Positions 63,867-64,000 of a DNA stretch of 64,000 nucleotides are shown here, in pieces (within the stretch, counting starts at the first letter, position 1; every line of letters begins with the position of its first letter). Made by a program: the position numbers and the translations under genes. Under the pieces are notes generated by a model. That model searched no databases. It saw only the letters and a program-made list of their open reading frames with translations, and had not been told where the DNA came from. The DNA is from Hyphomicrobiales bacterium. Its GTDB lineage: Bacteria; Pseudomonadota; Alphaproteobacteria; Rhizobiales; Methyloligellaceae. The DNA lies in contig JAJFHP010000073.1 in the NCBI GenBank assembly GCA_021775555.1, forward strand, positions 1 to 64,000. Direction: 5' to 3'.

Positions 63867-63938
63867 TCCGCTATTGGGGGTTAAGCGGACGTTGTTGATT
63901 GGTGCCTCTGATGTCCGTTTATGACCCAAAGCGGACTT
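63867..63938 (+). repeat. Paired-hairpin dispersed repeat, copy D
   Basis: Hairpin 1 (63867-63889) has arms TCCGCT/AGCGGA around ATTGGGGGTTA. Hairpin 2 (63911-63938) has ATGTCCGTTT/AAGCGGACTT around ATGACCC. The hairpin order is as in copies A-C. It lies just beyond the recombinase start, near the window end. Confidence 0.8.
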
Positions 63939-64000
63939 CAGACGCCCACCCCAAAAAAGGCTCTCAAGCCCAATCTGTCCTTTCGATACTGGTCGAAACA

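Overview
The window is chromosomal DNA from an alphaproteobacterium. A truncated usg-family gene, the fliF-fliG-fliH-fliN-flbD gene order, a SciP (DUF1153) gene, candidate CtrA boxes and an FlbD/sigma-54 flagellar promoter all point to a lineage with CtrA cell-cycle circuitry (Caulobacter-like or Rhizobiales-like). A dispersed paired-hairpin repeat of the type common in Rhizobiales genomes favours the latter. Genus cannot be fixed from the sequence alone. Almost every gene is intact, and stop/start overlaps of 1 to 4 bases are frequent.

Layout. 0-14.4 kb: a CoA pyrophosphatase/DUF6111/tRNA nucleotidyltransferase operon, a MoxR-DUF58-BatA/DUF4159-vWA operon, WrbA, an aminotransferase, a DUF5666 lipoprotein and a DUF6502 gene. 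14.4-15.1 kb: three 15-bp palindromes between the DUF6502 gene and a secreted GPRGG-repeat protein, one filling a promoter spacer exactly. 15.3-18.7 kb: an ATP-grasp/alpha-E/transglutaminase operon. 18.7-30 kb: mostly housekeeping genes, with a tandem pair of small secreted four-cysteine proteins, an orphan multi-PAS histidine kinase, tRNA-Met, a phospholipid-type methyltransferase and mnmA. 30-38.6 kb: flagellar basal body and hook genes with their regulators. 38.7-41.9 kb: two P460 cytochromes, a truncated haemoglobin and an SPW protein, divergent from a LysR regulator. 42-45.5 kb: a DUF6455 gene bracketed by two repeat copies, then a DUF1538-DUF1538-PII-like-CBS operon.

45.8-60.5 kb is the most striking region: a phosphate and polyphosphate island. 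It holds PPK1 with an Ala/Lys-rich N-terminal extension of about 310 residues, a P-loop NTPase coupled to a metallophosphoesterase, a PiT phosphate transporter with a PhoU-like partner, a helix-hairpin-helix protein with a lysine tail, two CNNM/CorC-type membrane proteins in one operon with PPK2, a small Lys-rich protein and an Na/Pi cotransporter. A Crp/Fnr regulator lies nearby, and an FNR/FixK-type box sits at the class II position of a promoter before ppk1. My inference is a unit for Pi uptake, polyphosphate synthesis and turnover, Mg2+ balance and perhaps granule organisation under low-oxygen control.

62-64 kb is accessory DNA: two more repeat copies bracket an orphan DUF3168 phage gene and a short tyrosine recombinase.
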